Positions 7,404 to 14,511 are shown, numbered from the stretch's first letter. The stretch: DNA of 33,755 bases from Patescibacteria group bacterium UBA6899 (GCA_002451235.1 DKBN01000033.1:1-33755); one strand, 5' to 3'. Notes: generated by a model not told the origin, from the letters alone. Numbers and translations are program-made.

Positions 7404-7445
7404 GTGATATTTTATAAATTCGATGTATGATGGCTCAACAAAGCC

Positions 7446-8507
7446 ATGATTTCATTAGGATCATACGACTATAGTCTCCCAAAGGAATTGATCGCAAACA
7501 CGCCGGCGTCTCCGCGAGACTCTTCTCGCCTCTTCATTTATGATACGGCGAGCGATACGGTCATGTTCGATCGGTTCTGGAACCTTCACAAACATCTCCC
7601 TGAAAACGCGCATCTCATCTTCAACGACACGAAGGTTGTCCCCGCACGCCTCTGGCTTCGAAAAGAGACCGGCGGAAAGATCCAGGTGCTTCTTCTGATG
7701 AACGAGCTTCATCCTCAAGATACCGAAGTGAAAGGTATCGTCGACCGAAAACTCGAAGTGGGCGCAAAACTTTTCTTCGATCGTGTCGCGCATCTTGAGG
7801 TCGTCCGACAAGAGGAGCAATTCTTCTTTTTCCGGCCGAGCATTCCAATGTCCGAGCTCTTCCATCTTCTCGTGATTGAGGGACACACACCCGTCCCTCC
7901 ATATATCAAAGGGGGAGCAATGAAGGAAACTGGGTTACGGAAGAAATATCAGAGCATATTTGCGAAGCACCCAGCTTCTGTTGCGGCTCCGACTGCGTCC
8001 CTGCATTTCACCCCGCGCGTGATGGGTCGCCTGGATGCGCGCAAAGACATCCGCACATCGTTCCTCACTCTTCATGTCGGCATGGGAACATTCGCCCCAG
8101 TGAATGAGGAGGATCTCCGCACGCGAACGCTCCATCGGGAATTCTGCCTGATCGGTAAGAGAACCGCCGGCGCGATCGATCGTTCGCTCGACGCAGGTCG
8201 GCCTGTCATCCCAGTCGGGACGACCGCACTTCGCACCCTTGAGTGTTTCGCGTATCCCTATCGCGATAAGTATCATGTCCTTGCTGGCGCGAAAGGGACG
8301 AACATCTTCATCTTTCCTCCATATGAATTCAAGATCGCGTCCGGGCTCATCACGAATTTTCACGTTCCCAACTCCTCATTGATGCTCTTGGTCGACGCAC
8401 TTCTCGAGCATAAACGATCAAAGCGGCGCATCCTCGACCTCTATAAGGTCGCTATCGAGGAGCGCTTCCGTTTCTTCTCCTTCGGCGACGCGATGTTGAT
8501 CAAATGA
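7446..8507 (+). CDS. queA: S-adenosylmethionine:tRNA ribosyltransferase-isomerase QueA
   Basis: The 353-residue protein carries the QueA pattern: YDYSLPKELIANTPASPRDSSRL at the N-terminus, FNDTKVVPARLW, GHTPVPPYI (residues about 142-150), then ASVAAPTASLHFTP, THVGMGTF-like LHVGMGTFAPV, and the C-terminal NFHVPNSSLMLLVDAL. QueA transfers the ribosyl part of SAM to preQ1-tRNA, giving epoxyqueuosine. The ATG at 7446 is the first possible start in frame (an upstream stop is close); no clear ribosome-binding site is seen. It opens the 8-kb insertion between the two halves of the S10 operon. Confidence 0.95.
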   Translation: MISLGSYDYSLPKELIANTPASPRDSSRLFIYDTASDTVMFDRFWNLHKHLPENAHLIFNDTKVVPARLWLRKETGGKIQVLLLMNELHPQDTEVKGIVDRKLEVGAKLFFDRVAHLEVVRQEEQFFFFRPSIPMSELFHLLVIEGHTPVPPYIKGGAMKETGLRKKYQSIFAKHPASVAAPTASLHFTPRVMGRLDARKDIRTSFLTLHVGMGTFAPVNEEDLRTRTLHREFCLIGKRTAGAIDRSLDAGRPVIPVGTTALRTLECFAYPYRDKYHVLAGAKGTNIFIFPPYEFKIASGLITNFHVPNSSLMLLVDALLEHKRSKRRILDLYKVAIEERFRFFSFGDAMLIK

Positions 8508-8538
8508 AAACCTCCGCCGCGTGTACGCACGACAGAGG

Positions 8539-8763
8539 CTATGAGTTGGAAGAGACACGCTCGACGGTATTGAGCATGCCGATGGCATAGGTCTTCCCCT
8601 CCACCTCGATGGTCCCGAGGATCTCGAAGTTTTGGACCTGCTTCTTCATTTCCTCGAGGGTGATCGCATGGATCTCACCCTCGATGTGAAATCGCGTTTG
8701 GCCTTCCCCACCACCCGCGATCGCCTGACCTGCTCTTTTTTTGAGCCAATTCGTCAAATACAT
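8539..8763 (-). CDS. Hypothetical protein, 74 aa
   Basis: A small protein starting MYLTNWLKKRAGQAIAGGG. The rest alternates short strand-like segments (RFHIEGEIHAI, FEILGTIEVEGKTYAIGML). GGGAG lies 8 nt before the start. A good promoter overlaps the end of the upstream kinase gene. No family recognised and no membrane segment. It converges on queA with a 31-nt gap. Confidence 0.7.
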   Translation of the reverse strand: MYLTNWLKKRAGQAIAGGGEGQTRFHIEGEIHAITLEEMKKQVQNFEILGTIEVEGKTYAIGMLNTVERVSSNS

Positions 8764-8795
8764 ACGGGAACTCCCAAAAATGGACTCGAATTATA

Positions 8796-8823
8796 TTTAT
8801 ACATGATTACCACTATTTGTCAA
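8796..8823 (-). promoter_or_regulatory. Promoter of the 74-aa gene
   Basis: TTGACA, 16 nt, TATAAA on the minus strand; a second TATAAT-like hexamer follows nearby. The -35 overlaps the last codons of the kinase gene. Confidence 0.75.
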
Positions 8824-9676
8824 TATTCTCTCGCCACGCTTTAAGTTTTGCGCTGATCTGTGGCAAAAATCTCCGGTCCTTTTCCGGTTCATCTTTGACC
8901 TCTTCGCTGAAATAGATTTTTTTTGAAAGGCCGAAGTCGATGACGTACGGAGTATGTGGGGCATTGATCGAGACCATGACATTCCCCTCATGAAGATCGC
9001 CGTGATAGATCCCGAGATCATGCATGGCTTCCACATATCTCGAGAGGGTACCCACAAAACGCGCGGGGTCGAACTCTTCAGAGAAAAGAATGTGTGCGCG
9101 CCTCGAGGTGAGATCATCGACAGAAATCGCATGGAGCCTCTCCATAACGATCGCACGGAGATTGATATCCTCGATGAAACCATACGGGTGAGGAGTCCTC
9201 GCGCCGTCCACATTGAGGTCTGCGAGGTCTTCGAGAAACCCTGTTTCAACGTCGACGGAATTTTCCGTGCGATATCTTGTCATATTTCTAACCACCTTTG
9301 CGCACACGTGCGAAAAGTTCGGGTTCTTATACACCTCTGCCACGCGTCCTGACCCGAGCCTATTCGACTGGTTGTCACTATACTCTCGAACCGCGTCGAC
9401 CGCATGACGAACCTCAGTGAATTCTTCAGGATGCGCCTGCAGATATCTGCTTCCAATAAATGTCTTATGAAGAATGGCTGCTCGCTGATCTCGGATATCA
9501 TGTATGCGCTTTATGATTTCCGGAAGTTCTTCTGGTAAGGCGATATCCACTCGGGAACGAAGATCTTCGCCTGCCGGTAGTCCAGTGGGAAGATCTTCGA
9601 GCAATCTGTAGGCGTCATCATACGATTGATTCGGGGGGCCGATATCTTCTTTCGATGATCCTTTGTTGGACGGCAT
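8813..9676 (-). CDS. Protein-kinase-fold protein (Bud32/RIO-like signatures)
   Basis: The 287-residue protein has a glycine loop NRLGSGRVAEVY (residues 105-116), a candidate ATP lysine at 127 (VCAKVV), a catalytic HGDLHEGN (225-232, HGD in place of HRD) and DFGLS (247-251). The HGDL and IDFGLS spelling is closest to Bud32/RIO-type atypical kinases or small-molecule kinases, and the protein ends soon after, as those do. The first 100 residues are acidic and helical with no recognised domain. I place the start at MPSNKGSS because a -10 box lies exactly 6 nt before it; the frame stays open upstream. Substrate unknown. Divergent from a four-helix membrane protein gene. Confidence 0.8.
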   Translation of the reverse strand: MPSNKGSSKEDIGPPNQSYDDAYRLLEDLPTGLPAGEDLRSRVDIALPEELPEIIKRIHDIRDQRAAILHKTFIGSRYLQAHPEEFTEVRHAVDAVREYSDNQSNRLGSGRVAEVYKNPNFSHVCAKVVRNMTRYRTENSVDVETGFLEDLADLNVDGARTPHPYGFIEDINLRAIVMERLHAISVDDLTSRRAHILFSEEFDPARFVGTLSRYVEAMHDLGIYHGDLHEGNVMVSINAPHTPYVIDFGLSKKIYFSEEVKDEPEKDRRFLPQISAKLKAWRENIDK

Positions 9677-9682
9677 ATGGCC

Positions 9683-9693
9683 ATCGTAGCATA
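9683..9693 (-). promoter_or_regulatory. Extended -10 of the kinase gene
   Basis: TATGCTACGAT on the minus strand ends 6 nt before the ATG at 9676, predicting a leaderless mRNA. The same TATGCTA-GAT core precedes the genes starting at 10480 and 33713. No clear -35 is seen. Confidence 0.55.
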
Positions 9694-9771
9694 TGTGGCA
9701 TCCGGCGACCTTCATTGACGATGAGGTCGACTGATGGCAATGTACATGAAGCGCATGCCTGGAGGATATTG

Positions 9772-10146
9772 ATGATCCCAATCGTTCTTAAGATCCTTAA
9801 GCTATTCTTATTCGCGTTCTTCGGATGGGTTTTCTCTTGTTGGATTGCGAACGAGCTGTTCGACGGTCGCAAGATGGCCCTCAGGATCGCGAACATCGCC
9901 GGAGCGGCGTTCTTAGGAAGCGCGCTATGCATTTCGCTGGCGTACGCGTATCCCGGAATGGCGAACATATTCTTGTCGTATCTTTCGGGGGCGATCCTTC
10001 TCTATGCGTTCTTCTATGTCGTCATCATGGAGATCCCTTCCAGCTCGATCATGCGGGGATTCCTCATCTCGATCGCGATCATTGTGACCGTCCTGACCAT
10101 TTTCTCTCTCGCACATTCTCTGGACATCTTCTGGAGCGAGCCATGA
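9772..10146 (+). CDS. Small integral membrane protein, 124 aa
   Basis: Four hydrophobic segments are visible at residues about 3-28, 38-58, 62-86 and 93-115, with few charges between them. The ATG is preceded by GGAGG 6 nt upstream, so this start is preferred over the longer upstream reading that overlaps the kinase gene. No family recognised. The gene is divergent from the kinase gene with a 95-nt gap and followed by a strong terminator. Confidence 0.75.
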   Translation: MIPIVLKILKLFLFAFFGWVFSCWIANELFDGRKMALRIANIAGAAFLGSALCISLAYAYPGMANIFLSYLSGAILLYAFFYVVIMEIPSSSIMRGFLISIAIIVTVLTIFSLAHSLDIFWSEP

Positions 10147-10153
10147 ACGAGCG

Positions 10154-10190
10154 CCGCCCGATCACTCGGGCGGTCTCTTATTTCTTTTTC
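10154..10190 (+). terminator. Terminator after the 124-aa membrane protein gene
   Basis: An 8-bp stem CCGCCCGA/TCGGGCGG with a TCAC loop is followed by TCTCTTATTTCTTTTTC. The T tract overlaps the lysine-rich end of the opposite gene. Confidence 0.85.
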
Positions 10191-10480
10191 TTCTTTGCTT
10201 TTCCTCCGGTCTTCTCCTCGAGGCGTTTCAATACTTCCATGATCTCTTCTTCCTTATTCTCGACATGCCCTGCGCCCTCGAGATCATCGTAGATCGTCTC
10301 AAGCATCATATATATTTCTTCCGGATCCTTCTTGTATTCCTCGGCGAAGTCCTCGACGAAACTTGCGATGCGCTGCTCCGATGTTTCGTGCAAGACAAAA
10401 TCCGCAAGCGAATTCTCTTCGTCCTTGAAAGCTTTCGTCTGGTGGGTGAAAGGCGATCCGTCATCAGTCACATCTTTCAT
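10178..10480 (-). CDS. Hypothetical acidic protein with lysine tail, 100 aa
   Basis: The protein is highly charged and helical: acidic in the body (FVEDFAEEYKKDPEEIYMMLE) with a C-terminal run KAKKKKK. No Cys, no membrane segment, no recognised family. The start is supported by a -10 box 6 nt upstream. Convergent with the four-helix membrane protein gene. Confidence 0.65.
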   Translation of the reverse strand: MKDVTDDGSPFTHQTKAFKDEENSLADFVLHETSEQRIASFVEDFAEEYKKDPEEIYMMLETIYDDLEGAGHVENKEEEIMEVLKRLEEKTGGKAKKKKK

Positions 10481-10486
10481 ACCCGC

Positions 10487-10497
10487 ATCCTAGCATA
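10487..10497 (-). promoter_or_regulatory. Extended -10 of the 100-aa gene
   Basis: TATGCTAGGAT on the minus strand, ending 6 nt before the ATG at 10480. This is the same 11-mer found before rnhA. Confidence 0.6.
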
Positions 10498-10562
10498 GGA
10501 AAAATCGTGAGAAAAGATATTTGTCTGTATGGTTACGACGCCACATGTGTTGTGATTTTCTC

Positions 10563-10907
10563 TTACACATCTGAGGGTTTAGGCGGACCGGCGACGGCGC
10601 TTGCGCGCCACTCTAACTCACGTGAAACATCGTCCAATCCTTCCTGCCACGCCTGCTCTGACGCCGCGAGATAATCCTCTGCCGCGGCGTCGGGGAAATT
10701 TCCACTCGCTTCGATCGCCCATGCCTTGTCAACGATCAACTGGAGTCCTTCGCGACTGTTCGTGACGAGAGGTTCTCTCTCGTTCAGAAGCATCGTCAAC
10801 GGGGAGAGGTCTTCGGGATTCGTCCGCAACTTCTCAGCAACAAATTCTTTTGTGAACATCGCTTCGCCTTCTTGATCTCCATTATCTTGTGGAGGTTGAC
10901 CTTCCAT
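10563..10907 (-). CDS. Hypothetical protein, 114 aa
   Basis: Hydrophilic, mostly helical protein beginning MEGQPPQDNGDQ and containing SREGLQLIVDKAWAIEASGNFPDAAAEDYLAASEQAWQ-like helices rich in Ala and Glu, ending in a PPKPSDV tail. I chose this start because TATAAT lies exactly 6 nt before it. An internal ATG at 10859, preceded by AAGG, is an alternative. No family recognised. A 10-bp inverted repeat lies just upstream. Confidence 0.6.
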   Translation of the reverse strand: MEGQPPQDNGDQEGEAMFTKEFVAEKLRTNPEDLSPLTMLLNEREPLVTNSREGLQLIVDKAWAIEASGNFPDAAAEDYLAASEQAWQEGLDDVSRELEWRASAVAGPPKPSDV

Positions 10908-10913
10908 CTGTTC

Positions 10914-10960
10914 ATTATACACAAAGAACATGCACCACGCTTTTGGCATAGTGCATGTTC
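10914..10960 (-). promoter_or_regulatory. TATAAT -10 with adjacent inverted repeat (candidate operator)
   Basis: TATAAT (10919-10914, minus strand) lies 6 nt before the start at 10907. Immediately upstream is a perfect 10-bp inverted repeat GAACATGCAC/GTGCATGTTC (10926-10935 and 10951-10960, 15 nt apart). The near arm falls between the -10 and the expected -35 position, where a repressor would block RNA polymerase. Confidence 0.5.
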
Positions 10961-11381
10961 ATGTCCGGCGCTATCTTTCGGTGAGTATGTTGTGTCCGCT
11001 TCGGCGAGCTCTACAGATGGCCGCCCTAGGAATACAACAGAGACCCAAACGTAACTGGCTGCGGCGAACAAAGGAGAATTCCCCGACGATTCGTCCGATC
11101 CTTCTCTCTCGGGCTGTAGATCCGCGAGGATGGTTCGAACGGACGATGTGAAAGATATTCGAGTGCGAGGAGTGAAACGAAAAGCTTTTTAACGTTCACC
11201 CAAAGCAGTCGTGGGAACCGTAGTGTGGGAGACCATGAGATGGATTTTCGCACACTACGCTCTGGGCATTTCTGTTCGCGTCCTCCGTGCGAACGCCCAA
11301 CGCGTAGCAAACGAACCGATGTATCCATTATATCCAAAACAAGATGATGCAAGTGGGAGTTATCCACGGTCCGGCGGAATT
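10961..11381. other. 420-nt stretch without a supported gene
   Basis: No convincing ORF is seen; the open frames here are Arg/Ser-rich or lack starts. Visible items are a 9-bp inverted repeat CGTAGTGTG/CACACTACG (11219-11227, 11251-11259), a minus-strand TATAAT near 11326-11331, and one DnaA-box-like TTATCCACG (11360-11368). The dioxygenase promoter begins at 11382. Confidence 0.5.
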
Positions 11382-11410
11382 TTGACTCACGGCAAGGCAC
11401 GGGGGATAAT
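11382..11410 (+). promoter_or_regulatory. Promoter of the dioxygenase gene
   Basis: TTGACT, 17 nt, GATAAT, followed after 8 nt by the ATG at 11419. This predicts a leaderless transcript and fixes the start codon. Confidence 0.75.
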
Positions 11411-11418
11411 CCGATGAT

Positions 11419-12237
11419 ATGGCCGTCGCATCTATGGATACTCTGGGCGTGAGATTCCCAAAAACCGAGCGTTTCCCAGTCCTTTTCTTGGGGCATGGAA
11501 GTCCGATGAATGCTATAGAGGAAAACAGCTATACGAAGGGGTGGGCTGAGCTTGGGAATATCCTTCCTCGGCCAAGAGCGATCCTTGTCGTTTCCGCGCA
11601 TTGGCTGACAGAGGGGACATATGTGCATGGAACAGAAAGACCGAGAACAATCCATGATTTCTGGGGATTTCCGAAGGAACTTTACGAGATCGAATATCTT
11701 GCGCCTGGCTCCCCGGAAGGAGCGAGACTGACCGAAAATATGCTCCGGGATCCCACCCCGAAGCGCGATCATGAATGGGGGCTCGATCATGGAGCTTGGG
11801 TTCCCCTCATGCATCTCTTCCCAAAGGCTGATATCCCGACCTTTCAGGTAAGCATCGACGCGACACGGCCCGCGACTTTCCATTTTGAACTCGGAAAAAG
11901 ACTTGCTCTGCTTCGCGAACGCGGCGTCATGATCGTGGGAAGTGGGAATCTCGTCCACAACCTCGGGCGCATCAGGTGGGAAAACGACCCAAAACCACAT
12001 GATTGGGCGGAGGAGTTCGATCAAGCCGCCGAGAGACTCGTTCGCTTGCGAGAATTCGACAAGCTCATCCGCCACGACGAGCTCGGGGAGGCGGCGCGGC
12101 TCTCTGTCCCGACCCCAGAGCACTTTTGGCCTCTTCTCACAGTACTCGGTGCAGTGCATGAGAATGACAAGATCGCCTGTCCCACTGGCGGGGTCGCGCT
12201 CGGAAGCGTTTCGATGCGCTCGTTCCTGTTCTCGTGA
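11419..12237 (+). CDS. DODA-type extradiol dioxygenase (YgiD/LigB family)
   Basis: The 272-residue protein matches the YgiD pattern: LFLGHGSPMNAI (His26), AILVVSAHWLTEG (His61), the WGLDHGAWVPLMHLFP block (about 120-135), and IVGSGNLVHNL near residue 180. These histidines form the mononuclear metal site of LigB-type extradiol ring-cleaving enzymes; E. coli YgiD cleaves L-DOPA. Length fits the family (260-275). No other aromatic-degradation gene is near, so the physiological substrate is unknown. Own promoter upstream; a terminator-like hairpin 90 nt downstream. Confidence 0.88.
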   Translation: MAVASMDTLGVRFPKTERFPVLFLGHGSPMNAIEENSYTKGWAELGNILPRPRAILVVSAHWLTEGTYVHGTERPRTIHDFWGFPKELYEIEYLAPGSPEGARLTENMLRDPTPKRDHEWGLDHGAWVPLMHLFPKADIPTFQVSIDATRPATFHFELGKRLALLRERGVMIVGSGNLVHNLGRIRWENDPKPHDWAEEFDQAAERLVRLREFDKLIRHDELGEAARLSVPTPEHFWPLLTVLGAVHENDKIACPTGGVALGSVSMRSFLFS

Positions 12238-12256
12238 GTTGTGCACAGTCAGACTC

Positions 12257-12285
12257 TTGCCAACTTCCATAGGGAGGAGGACAAT
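12257..12285 (+). promoter_or_regulatory. Candidate promoter upstream of a leader ORF
   Basis: TTGCCA, 17 nt, GACAAT, then 9 nt to the ATG of a 14-codon ORF. It lies between the dioxygenase stop and the hairpin at 12329. Confidence 0.4.
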
Positions 12286-12294
12286 CACCCCAGT

Positions 12295-12339
12295 ATGAAT
12301 CCACGCGATTCAGAAAGACAAGAGAAATGCCACGCCTAG
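12295..12339 (+). CDS. Candidate 14-aa leader peptide
   Basis: The short ORF reads MNPRDSERQEKCHA. Its UAG stop (12337-12339) falls in the loop of the following terminator hairpin, and its last four codons form the 5' arm. A ribosome finishing this ORF would cover the arm and prevent the hairpin. This could be chance; the peptide has no codon run that points to one amino acid. Confidence 0.35.
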   Translation: MNPRDSERQEKCHA

Positions 12340-12353
12340 CGTGGCTATTTTTT
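12329..12353 (+). terminator. Terminator after the dioxygenase gene / attenuator before the 77-aa gene
   Basis: A 7-bp stem GCCACGC/GCGTGGC with a CTA loop is followed by TATTTTTT. It can end the dioxygenase transcript. Only 28 nt separate it from the next start codon and no promoter fits in that gap, so expression of the 77-aa gene probably needs read-through. Confidence 0.8.
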
Positions 12354-12381
12354 GCGATTTCAGTTCTTTACAGGAGTTCAT

Positions 12382-12615
12382 ATGTTCTCTCCTCCAGTCG
12401 AACAACGAGTGATTAGGGTCTATCTTGAAGAACAACAGCATGCCGATCCATCCCCCTCTGCACCATCCTGTCCGATTATGGAGGGGTTCCCGAACATTCG
12501 GGCTATGACACACTGCCAATTCCCAAGATCACGCGCAGAGCTTGGTTTCGAGACAATTTGCATGAAAGGACTCCCTTGCCCGGTTGGCGCGACCTTATCT
12601 GACAGTTATGATTGA
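12382..12615 (+). CDS. Small Cys-containing hypothetical protein, 77 aa
   Basis: Starts MFSPPVEQRVIRVYLEEQQ, preceded by AGGAG at 5-7 nt spacing. It has four cysteines (in SCPI, HCQF, ICMK, PCPV) spread over the second half, with no membrane segment. No family recognised. It lies after a terminator-like hairpin and before a strong terminator, so it forms its own small unit. Confidence 0.55.
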   Translation: MFSPPVEQRVIRVYLEEQQHADPSPSAPSCPIMEGFPNIRAMTHCQFPRSRAELGFETICMKGLPCPVGATLSDSYD

Positions 12616-12620
12616 GACCA

Positions 12621-12649
12621 ACCCGGAAGCAAGCTTCCGGGTATTTTTT
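12621..12649 (+). terminator. Terminator after the 77-aa gene
   Basis: A 9-bp stem ACCCGGAAG/CTTCCGGGT with a CAAG loop, followed by ATTTTTT. The presence of a strong terminator right after the 77-aa ORF supports it as a real gene. Confidence 0.9.
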
Positions 12650-12676
12650 CCAAGGAAACGGTACGGACATGCGACC

Positions 12677-12919
12677 TCAAAAAAGCATGTGGCTGGCCAA
12701 TCCGGCGGCAAGCGCGAGTACCGCCACAATGGTGATAAGCAGGAAAAATAGGACACTGATCACCAGGCCCGCAACGAGGTAGTGCCCATACACCGCAGCG
12801 GCGCGCTTCCAGAATAAGTCGGACACGAGCCAACCGCGATAGCTATATGTATCTTGTCGCTTCTTAATCTCCGCGATCGGGGATGATTGCGGTGTCGTTT
12901 GGGGTGTCCGTGGTTCCAT
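12677..12919 (-). CDS. Small membrane protein, 80 aa
   Basis: The N-terminal 27 residues are polar (MEPRTPQTTPQSSPIAEIKK), followed by an aromatic patch and one or two hydrophobic segments (residues about 39-78, with VISVLFFLLITIVAVLALAA). Ends at SHMLF. No family recognised. A promoter with the -10 8 nt from the ATG supports this start. Divergent from the nucleotidyltransferase gene. Confidence 0.62.
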   Translation of the reverse strand: MEPRTPQTTPQSSPIAEIKKRQDTYSYRGWLVSDLFWKRAAAVYGHYLVAGLVISVLFFLLITIVAVLALAAGLASHMLF

Positions 12920-12927
12920 TTAGATCG

Positions 12928-12956
12928 ATGATACTCTCCCTTCGGCCTGTGCACAA
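12928..12956 (-). promoter_or_regulatory. Promoter of the 80-aa membrane protein gene
   Basis: TTGTGC, 17 nt, TATCAT on the minus strand, with the -10 ending 8 nt before the ATG. Confidence 0.6.
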
Positions 12957-13030
12957 TTCTCCACTTGCGTCTGGTCTTGAAAACGGTAGGGTATCATCAG
13001 GTAGGATCTTCAACGGACAAGGAGATTAAG

Positions 13031-13876
13031 ATGTGCAAATACTTTACGGAACGGGAACTTCGACGCGGGTGGATCCCAAATACACAAGATTTCCAAGAAG
13101 TGGTGAGTGCGCTCAGAGCAAAGAGCGTAAGTACTCCCGAGGTCATCGCGGCAACGATCATCGGCTCAACGGTCGAAGGGATGGCGGATGGAACACTCGG
13201 CGGGAACGCAAGAAGCGATATCGACGTCGTTCTCGTTTTCGACAAGACTTCACACCGGGCGGTCGTCGACGTGCTCTCTGGGGTCAAGCGGTCGGCACAC
13301 ATGAAAAACGTCCCGCTCAAGATTCATCCATACCCGCTTGCTGAGGCGTTGCGAGCGACCCATGACTGCGGGCCTGGGTTTGCGGATCACGTGCGCGAAT
13401 CCGCGAGAAAAGGCGGGAAGCTGAAAGGAAATTTCGAAGATCTCTTCTGGAAAAGTGATGCGGATCATTTTGAGGAGGCCCACTCTTATGCGACCCGCAA
13501 GATCGCGAGGCTGAGACGGCTCGCGCATGAGTATATAGTGCTCACTCCCCAAGAAAAAGCACTGTACTTTACCAAGCTCATCGAGGCACCCATCCATGTT
13601 GTGCGGAAGCTCTTGGTCGCAGCATCCCAAGTGACCCCTGGGCAAGACGATAAGCATACCGTCCGTCGCGCATATTGGGAGTACCTCCGAGACAAGGCAC
13701 TTTTCACAGAGCTCGAACGATATGTTTCTATCGACTCCGAGTACACCGCGTTCATTGAGAGAAGTCGAGAAGGATTCGATGAGGACGGCTTTCAGCATTT
13801 CGAACGGGGATTCGAACAGCTGATCTACAACGTACCGGGTTTTCTTGTGGCGAACCTTGAGAAACTAGCTCAGTAG
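13031..13876 (+). CDS. Nucleotidyltransferase-fold protein
   Basis: The 281-residue protein has the nucleotidyltransferase signature: IIGSTVEG (Gly-Ser at 45-46) followed by RSDIDVVLVF with Asp63 and Asp65. A third acidic residue may lie near residue 100, where LKIHPYPLAEAL follows. The second half is helical. This layout fits MNT/aminoglycoside-type or other pol-beta superfamily enzymes; the acceptor substrate cannot be read. The ATG at 13031 is chosen because AAGGAG sits 6 nt upstream; the frame is open 22 codons further back. A clear terminator follows. Confidence 0.78.
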   Translation: MCKYFTERELRRGWIPNTQDFQEVVSALRAKSVSTPEVIAATIIGSTVEGMADGTLGGNARSDIDVVLVFDKTSHRAVVDVLSGVKRSAHMKNVPLKIHPYPLAEALRATHDCGPGFADHVRESARKGGKLKGNFEDLFWKSDADHFEEAHSYATRKIARLRRLAHEYIVLTPQEKALYFTKLIEAPIHVVRKLLVAASQVTPGQDDKHTVRRAYWEYLRDKALFTELERYVSIDSEYTAFIERSREGFDEDGFQHFERGFEQLIYNVPGFLVANLEKLAQ

Positions 13877-13884
13877 CAATTTGG

Positions 13885-13915
13885 GCGGGCACGATGTGCC
13901 CGCTCATTTCTTTCT
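13885..13915 (+). terminator. Terminator after the nucleotidyltransferase gene
   Basis: An 8-bp stem GCGGGCAC/GTGCCCGC with a GAT loop, followed by TCATTTCTTTCTG. Confidence 0.8.
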
Positions 13916-14063
13916 GTCCCACTACCCGCGAGGTTTTCTTATGCAAAAATTTAGGACGTATTACACTGGGCTGCCCCATGAAATTTAGCTTAGGTAGTAA
14001 ATATACCTGATGAGAAAATCCATGTTCAATTGGCACATTTGAGTCACACGGAAAGTTACATCT
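13916..14063. other. Short stretch without a supported gene
   Basis: About 150 nt. A 15-codon ORF (13940-13987, plus strand, starting MQKFRTYYTG) has GAGG 6 nt before its ATG, but nothing else supports it. The minus-strand frame across this stretch has no plausible composition. Confidence 0.35.
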
Positions 14064-14089
14064 TGAAAAATAAATGGCCCCGGAGGGCC
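14064..14089 (-). terminator. Minus-strand terminator
   Basis: A GGCCC/GGGCC stem with a TCCG tetraloop is followed on the minus strand by ATTTATTTTTC. The orientation implies that something is, or was, transcribed leftward from 14.1-14.5 kb. Confidence 0.55.
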
Positions 14090-14176
14090 TAGGTGGTCAA
14101 AACAACATCTGATGTGCGTTTACGCGACGAGCACTTTTTTCTTCGCTGTCCGCAAACATTCAGCAATCCAGTGGGC

Positions 14177-14511
14177 CTACCTTTCGACGGCGCGATCAAA
14201 GTGATAGTTCCCCGTCAATATCAGGGACGATCTTTTTTCCTGCTGCCTTCCGACCCATGCCTTGTCGGCAAAATCAAGCGCGAGCTCGATGACTTCACTC
14301 CAATCTCTCCACAATGCGGGCGTTGTCGAGTACTGCAGTACGCCTCTGTGAGGTAGTGGAGAATATACGTTTTCCGGAAGTCGTTCTCTGTCTTGATCTT
14401 CTCAAGGTCGATCTTCGCACCATACATCCTCTGCAAAACCAGCCGGAGCACGACCGGTGCGATGGAGAGTGCGGCAGCGATTCGACGAGAGAGGGGTACA
14501 TCATGAACCAT
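14177..14511 (-). pseudogene. Apparent frameshifted gene, antisense to the NUDIX upstream region
   Basis: The first part reads in one frame from the ATG at 14511: MVHDVPLSRRIAAALSIAP, later KIDLEKIKTENDFRKTY. Near 14335-14350 the coding-like signal moves to another frame, which reads STTPALWRDWSEVIELALDF and DKAWVGRQQEKRSS and stops at 14177. Both halves have helical, Glu/Lys/Asp-rich composition, while the opposite strand reads as Ser/Arg/Phe-rich shadow. A minus-strand terminator lies 90 nt beyond the stop. The switch falls at a 12-nt palindrome GTACTGCAGTAC. It may be a decayed gene, a sequence error or a programmed shift. No family recognised. The start overlaps the NUDIX start by 9 nt. 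Confidence 0.4.

Noticed and set aside
11132..11140. GGTTCGAAC, resembling a tRNA T-loop
   Set aside because: The flanking bases cannot form the T stem (G53 would face G61) and no acceptor, D or anticodon arms can be drawn around it.
11211..11417. 68-codon plus-strand ORF before the dioxygenase gene
   Set aside because: It has no ribosome-binding site, overlaps the dioxygenase promoter and has poor composition.
11026..12288. 420-codon open frame on the minus strand
   Set aside because: It is antisense to the dioxygenase gene, is rich in Arg, Ser and His as antisense frames are here, and has no promoter or terminator of its own. The plus-strand protein has clear family motifs.
14093..14356. 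87-codon plus-strand ORF with GTG start and a GGAGGG site
   Set aside because: The apparent ribosome-binding site is part of a minus-strand terminator hairpin, and the composition (Phe, Pro, Ser, Cys, Arg) looks like the shadow of the minus-strand reading. Not fully excluded.
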